Of a stretch of DNA of 8,326 nt, positions 5,428 through 8,326 are shown piece by piece. The notes beneath the pieces are model-generated. The model was not told where the DNA came from and did not search any database. It saw only the letters and a program-made list of their open reading frames with translations. Source of the DNA: Methanocella_A sp035319305 (GTDB lineage: Archaea; Halobacteriota; Methanocellia; Methanocellales; Methanocellaceae); NCBI GenBank assembly GCA_035319305.1, contig DATHCY010000250.1, positions 1-8,326 of the forward strand, given 5' to 3'. Position 1 is the stretch's first letter; every line of letters starts with the position of its first letter. Made by a program: the position numbers and the translations under genes.

Positions 5428-6722
5428 GCGGTCGGTGGCACCTTGCAGATCTTGTCGCAGAGGGCCCGGGCTTTTCTCTTATTCAGCTGGACGGCCTCCT
5501 CATAGACGCGTAGCGTATTACTGGCGGCGATGTCCCAGGTGAAGCTTTCCAGCACCCTCTCGCGGGCGTTCAGGCCCATGTTTTTCCGCAATTCAGGGTC
5601 CTTGAGCAAAATAATGGTGAACTTTGCGACATCCGCTGGGTCATGGGGGTTGATGTGGAAGCCGCAGATGTTCGGGCCGAATGGGATGACCTGTTCCCGG
5701 AAGCCGCTGGTGCCAGCGGCTCCGACGACGACCGGCTTGCCCATTGCCATGGCCTCCAGACTCACGATACCGAACGGCTCGTATTTCGACGGGAAAATGG
5801 CCACATCGCACGCCGCGTAATATTTGAGTCGCTCCTCTTCGGGCACATAGCTGAAGTTAAAAAGAACATTTTTCTCCAGCTGATTTGTGGTGACGATCTG
5901 CTGTAGCATGTCCTCCTGCTCGCCCTTGCCGACGATAACAAGCTTAGCGTTCGGGACCTCTTTCACGATCTCCTTCATGGCCATAGTGAGCGTGTCCGCA
6001 CCCTTTACCCAGGTCAAGCGGCCGACGAAAAATATCATGGGCGCATCACCCACGCCGATCTTATCGCGGAAGGCTGATATCTCCGCGTCGGAGTGCAGGC
6101 CCGGCCGATACTTATCCGCATCAACGCCGTTGTAGACGACGCGGATCTTTTGCTCCGGATAACCCAGCTTGACCAGCTCGTCGCGCATGGCATAGCTGAC
6201 CGTTATGATCAGGTCTGCCTTCTGGGCTGCAAGGCGTTCGATATTCTTGATCGTATCGGAGCCGTTCCCTGTGCGGCCCCCCTCGGTCGAGTGGTAATGG
6301 ACGACCAGCGGCAGGTTCAGGTTACTCTTCGTGGCGATGCCCGCGAGAAAGCCGAGCCAGTCGTGCGATACCGCGATGTCGAACTGCTGTTTATCGATAG
6401 CCACGAGACTATTGACCAGCTTGGAGGCGGAGAGGAAGTTATAGAAAAGGGTCTCCATAAAGAATTTTTGCCCGTTCTGATCCCAATGCATGACGTCCCC
6501 GGGGCTTACGATGGGCAGTATGTCGGTGATGTCCATGAGCACCGGCCGATGGACCATGACGCTGTTCCACTCGTCATTCGTCCGGTCATTTCCCGTGTTC
6601 CTCGAGAAGACCGTCACGCTGTTGCCCGTGCGAATATACTCCTTCGTGATCTCCATCGCGTACGTTCCTAGCCCGCCCCGGAAGTAGGGCGGGAACTCAT
6701 CGACAAAATAAACAAGCTTCAC
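5424..6722 (-). CDS. Glycosyltransferase family 4, glycogen-synthase-like
   Basis: This 432-residue GT-B fold retaining glycosyltransferase would move a sugar from a nucleotide-sugar donor to an acceptor in the cytosol. The N-terminal domain opens with MKLVYFVDEFPPYFRGGLGTY, carrying the glycine-rich loop (GGLGTY, 16-21), and has SHDWLGF (119-125) and HYHSTEGG (142-149). The C-terminal domain has FFVGRLTWVKG (231-241) with R235 and K240, and the E-x7-E motif in YEPFGIVSLEAMAMGKP (E315, E323). The sugar and acceptor cannot be read from sequence; the SHDWLGF and GGLGTY features and the GH57 neighbour suggest alpha-glucan or glycogen-like metabolism. The start is a GTG overlapping the upstream stop (GTGA), with AAGGTGA at 6733-6727 four bases before it. 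The end overlaps the next GTG in the same way. Confidence 0.9.
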   Translation of the reverse strand: MKLVYFVDEFPPYFRGGLGTYAMEITKEYIRTGNSVTVFSRNTGNDRTNDEWNSVMVHRPVLMDITDILPIVSPGDVMHWDQNGQKFFMETLFYNFLSASKLVNSLVAIDKQQFDIAVSHDWLGFLAGIATKSNLNLPLVVHYHSTEGGRTGNGSDTIKNIERLAAQKADLIITVSYAMRDELVKLGYPEQKIRVVYNGVDADKYRPGLHSDAEISAFRDKIGVGDAPMIFFVGRLTWVKGADTLTMAMKEIVKEVPNAKLVIVGKGEQEDMLQQIVTTNQLEKNVLFNFSYVPEEERLKYYAACDVAIFPSKYEPFGIVSLEAMAMGKPVVVGAAGTSGFREQVIPFGPNICGFHINPHDPADVAKFTIILLKDPELRKNMGLNARERVLESFTWDIAASNTLRVYEEAVQLNKRKARALCDKICKVPPTA

Positions 6723-7858
6723 TGCATCACCTTTTTATACACGTCCATCATTTTTCCGGCGCTCACGCCCCAGCGGAAGAGCCGGTCGACTTTTTTCGAG
6801 CCATTATAGCCCATTTTACCTACACCGTCGCCGCCGCTTAGAATATAATTAATACCCCAGGCGATCGACCCCGGGTCATGGTAGACTTTTACGCCGTTCT
6901 CAAAGTTATCGACGTTTTCACCCAGTCCTCCGACGTCACTGACGACGACAGGGCGTTGGGCGCTCCAGGCCTCCAGGAGTACCAGGCCGAATGGCTCGTT
7001 CCGACTGGGTATGACCACGACGTCCGACGCGTTGAGCAGCCTCACGTACTCAGAGTCGGGTATGTAACCGGGGAATTGAACCGGTAAGCCCATTGACTTT
7101 GCCTTCTCGCTAAGCTGATACTTCATGCTCCCGTCACCGGCCATGATGAATCGGGCCCCCCAGTTCTTGGCCAATACCTCCGGGACCGCATCCAGGAGCA
7201 TATCGGGGCCTTTCTGGTGCTCCATCCGGCCGATAAAAAAGACGAGAGGCGCCAGCGGGTGTATGCCATAGGCTTTTTTCACCTCGCCCGCATCGATGAT
7301 GGCGCTGTACATTTCGGGAAAAATACCATTATTCACGACATCGACCTTCCAGCCCGGTACGTTGTAAAGCCACATGATCTCGGCCTTGAGCGTGCTGGAA
7401 ACGGCGGTCACATGCTTTGCCGTTAGGCCCGCGTACCATTCCTTGCCGGCGATCTCCCGGGACTCCCACCATTCGCCGGACCGTCCGCCTATGCGCCCGA
7501 ACTCGGTCGAGTGGTAGGTGAAGACGGTGTTCCGGTCCCGGAGCTCGTGCAGCGCTTGGGTGACATGCCAGTCGTGGAAATGCAGCACGTCGAAGGACGG
7601 CGAGTCCTGCCGCCGGAACAGGTCCAGCATCCGATTGCTCATATCGTCACAGTATTCGACGATGTTGTTACCCTGCGGCCGGCAATAGTGGTAATGGACG
7701 CCTTTTATGACTTTATCTTCCCCGCCCCGAGTAAAGAAGTGGACCTCGTTATCCTTTGCCAGGATTTCAGCCAGGAATGTAGCACCAGGGGATAGCCCCC
7801 CTATCTTTTCCGAGTACACCGATTCCCAGCAAAAAAAGGCTAGTTTAAGTCGTTCCAC
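6719..7858 (-). CDS. Glycosyltransferase family 4
   Basis: This is a second GT-B retaining glycosyltransferase, 379 residues, related to but distinct from its downstream neighbour. Visible are MERLKLAFFCWES with a glycine loop IGGLSPG (19-25), the HFHDWH motif (93-98), YHSTEFGRIGG (115-125), FFIGRMEHQKGPDMLL (207-222) with the donor-binding R and K, and E-x7-E in NEPFGLVLLEAW (E288, E296). Two different GT4 enzymes in one operon with a GH57 enzyme suggest stepwise building of a glucan or glycoside, but substrates are unknown. The GTG at 7858 is chosen because GGAGG lies 8 bases upstream; it overlaps the end of the hydrolase gene by 19 bases. Its stop shares GTGA with the next gene. Confidence 0.9.
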   Translation of the reverse strand: MERLKLAFFCWESVYSEKIGGLSPGATFLAEILAKDNEVHFFTRGGEDKVIKGVHYHYCRPQGNNIVEYCDDMSNRMLDLFRRQDSPSFDVLHFHDWHVTQALHELRDRNTVFTYHSTEFGRIGGRSGEWWESREIAGKEWYAGLTAKHVTAVSSTLKAEIMWLYNVPGWKVDVVNNGIFPEMYSAIIDAGEVKKAYGIHPLAPLVFFIGRMEHQKGPDMLLDAVPEVLAKNWGARFIMAGDGSMKYQLSEKAKSMGLPVQFPGYIPDSEYVRLLNASDVVVIPSRNEPFGLVLLEAWSAQRPVVVSDVGGLGENVDNFENGVKVYHDPGSIAWGINYILSGGDGVGKMGYNGSKKVDRLFRWGVSAGKMMDVYKKVMQ

Positions 7859-8326
7859 AGTTCAGTCCTCCGCCGGTCAACCGTTTCCTGGAGTTCGATG
7901 CGGCTTGCGCAGGTACCGACGTCAGCGGCTAGCGCCTTATCGCCAAGGACGTCCGAGATCCACTTCGAGAAATCGCCCCTCTGCATGTGATAGTCGATGG
8001 AATCGCCGGAAACATGGTCCAGAAGGTCCGCCAGGTCATCGAGGCTATAGGCGGTGAAGCCCGCATAAGCTCCGTCGTTGAAGAAGTGGAACGCCTGATT
8101 CGGAGCCACTGTCCTGAGCTCCAGGGCAGCCGGTGCCTTCTTTATTTTTTTCGAGGCAGCGAGCTCATAGTCGGATAACACCTGCATGTAGGTGCTAAAC
8201 GAACCGTAGGGGCTGCAGGCGTCCGGGCTGAAATAGTTGTGGACGTCGGCGCATGCGCCGAATTTGGAGGCCATATAATAGAAATGATCGCTCGTCTGCA
8301 GGTAACGCCAGAACGTTTTATCCTTT
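7840..8326 (-). CDS. GH57 glycoside hydrolase (alpha-amylase/glucanotransferase-like), C-terminal part
   Basis: The reading frame is open to the right edge, so this is the end of a longer gene; the ATG at 8274 is internal. The first visible residues, FWRYLQTSDHFYYMASK, and HNYFSPDACSPYGSFSTYM (about 20 residues on) match the conserved C-terminal region of archaeal family 57 alpha-amylases and related glucan-acting enzymes. A following segment, AFHFFNDGAYAGFTAYSLDD, then RGDFSKWISDVLGDKALA, also fits the accessory C-terminal part of this group. The catalytic Glu and Asp of GH57 lie earlier and are outside the window, so activity cannot be judged. By family knowledge GH57 enzymes hydrolyse, transfer or branch alpha-glucans. 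It is the most upstream visible gene of the leftward operon. Its stop (7842-7840) lies inside the next gene. Confidence 0.82.
   Translation of the reverse strand, partial: KDKTFWRYLQTSDHFYYMASKFGACADVHNYFSPDACSPYGSFSTYMQVLSDYELAASKKIKKAPAALELRTVAPNQAFHFFNDGAYAGFTAYSLDDLADLLDHVSGDSIDYHMQRGDFSKWISDVLGDKALAADVGTCASRIELQETVDRRRTELWNDLN
7867..7871 (-). promoter_or_regulatory. Strong ribosome binding site GGAGG for the upstream glycosyltransferase
   Basis: CCTCC on the + strand reads GGAGG on the coding strand, 8 bases before the GTG at 7858-7856. It lies within the end of the hydrolase gene and fixes GTG as the start. It allows translation to restart while the hydrolase is still being finished, consistent with a coupled operon. 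Confidence 0.7.

Noticed and set aside
1..8326. CRISPR arrays, tRNA or rRNA genes, insertion sequences
   Set aside because: No regularly spaced direct repeats, no tRNA T-loop pattern, no rRNA core sequence and no transposase or paired terminal repeats were seen on either strand.

Overview
This window most likely comes from a methanogenic archaeon related to Methanocella (order Methanocellales). That is an inference from four things: a DapL-type lysine pathway; a stand-alone LigD-like polymerase beside a separate ligase gene, the split NHEJ arrangement known from Methanocella; a GH57 plus family-4 glycosyltransferase cluster; and moderately GC-rich genes packed with 4-base ATGA/GTGA overlaps and GGTGA/GGAGG ribosome binding sites. 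No rRNA or tRNA is present to fix the taxonomy.

Left third (about 1-3290, + strand): three intact genes, dapL, lysA and dapF, joined by two ATGA stop/start overlaps. Together they turn tetrahydrodipicolinate into lysine: DapL makes LL-diaminopimelate, DapF epimerises it to the meso form, and LysA decarboxylates that to lysine. The window opens 6 bases before the dapL start, so earlier genes of the operon may lie outside.

Middle (about 3290-5430): a decaying region. A promoter-like stretch precedes the remnant of an ATP-dependent DNA ligase of the LigD ligase-domain type. Only its first ~34 and last ~20 codons survive, joined out of frame across a large internal deletion. Next is an apparently intact LigD-type polymerase/primase gene with its catalytic aspartates, whose ribosome binding site contains the ligase stop codon. 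Convergent with it on the - strand is a NADPH-dependent FMN reductase pseudogene with at least five frame breaks. After a short gap with an inverted repeat lies another broken - strand gene of unknown family, the last cistron of the operon to the right.

Right (about 5424-8326, - strand): a cluster transcribed leftwards. It has the C-terminal end of a GH57 glycoside hydrolase running off the right edge, two GT4-type glycosyltransferases, and the broken small cistron. Junctions are a 19-base overlap and two GTGA overlaps, so this looks like one translationally coupled operon. The enzyme mix points to synthesis or remodelling of an alpha-glucan or a related glycoconjugate; the exact substrates cannot be read from the sequence.

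The most interesting observation is the NHEJ locus that has lost its ligase core but kept the polymerase, next to two further broken genes that are visible only when the reading frame is followed across frameshifts.
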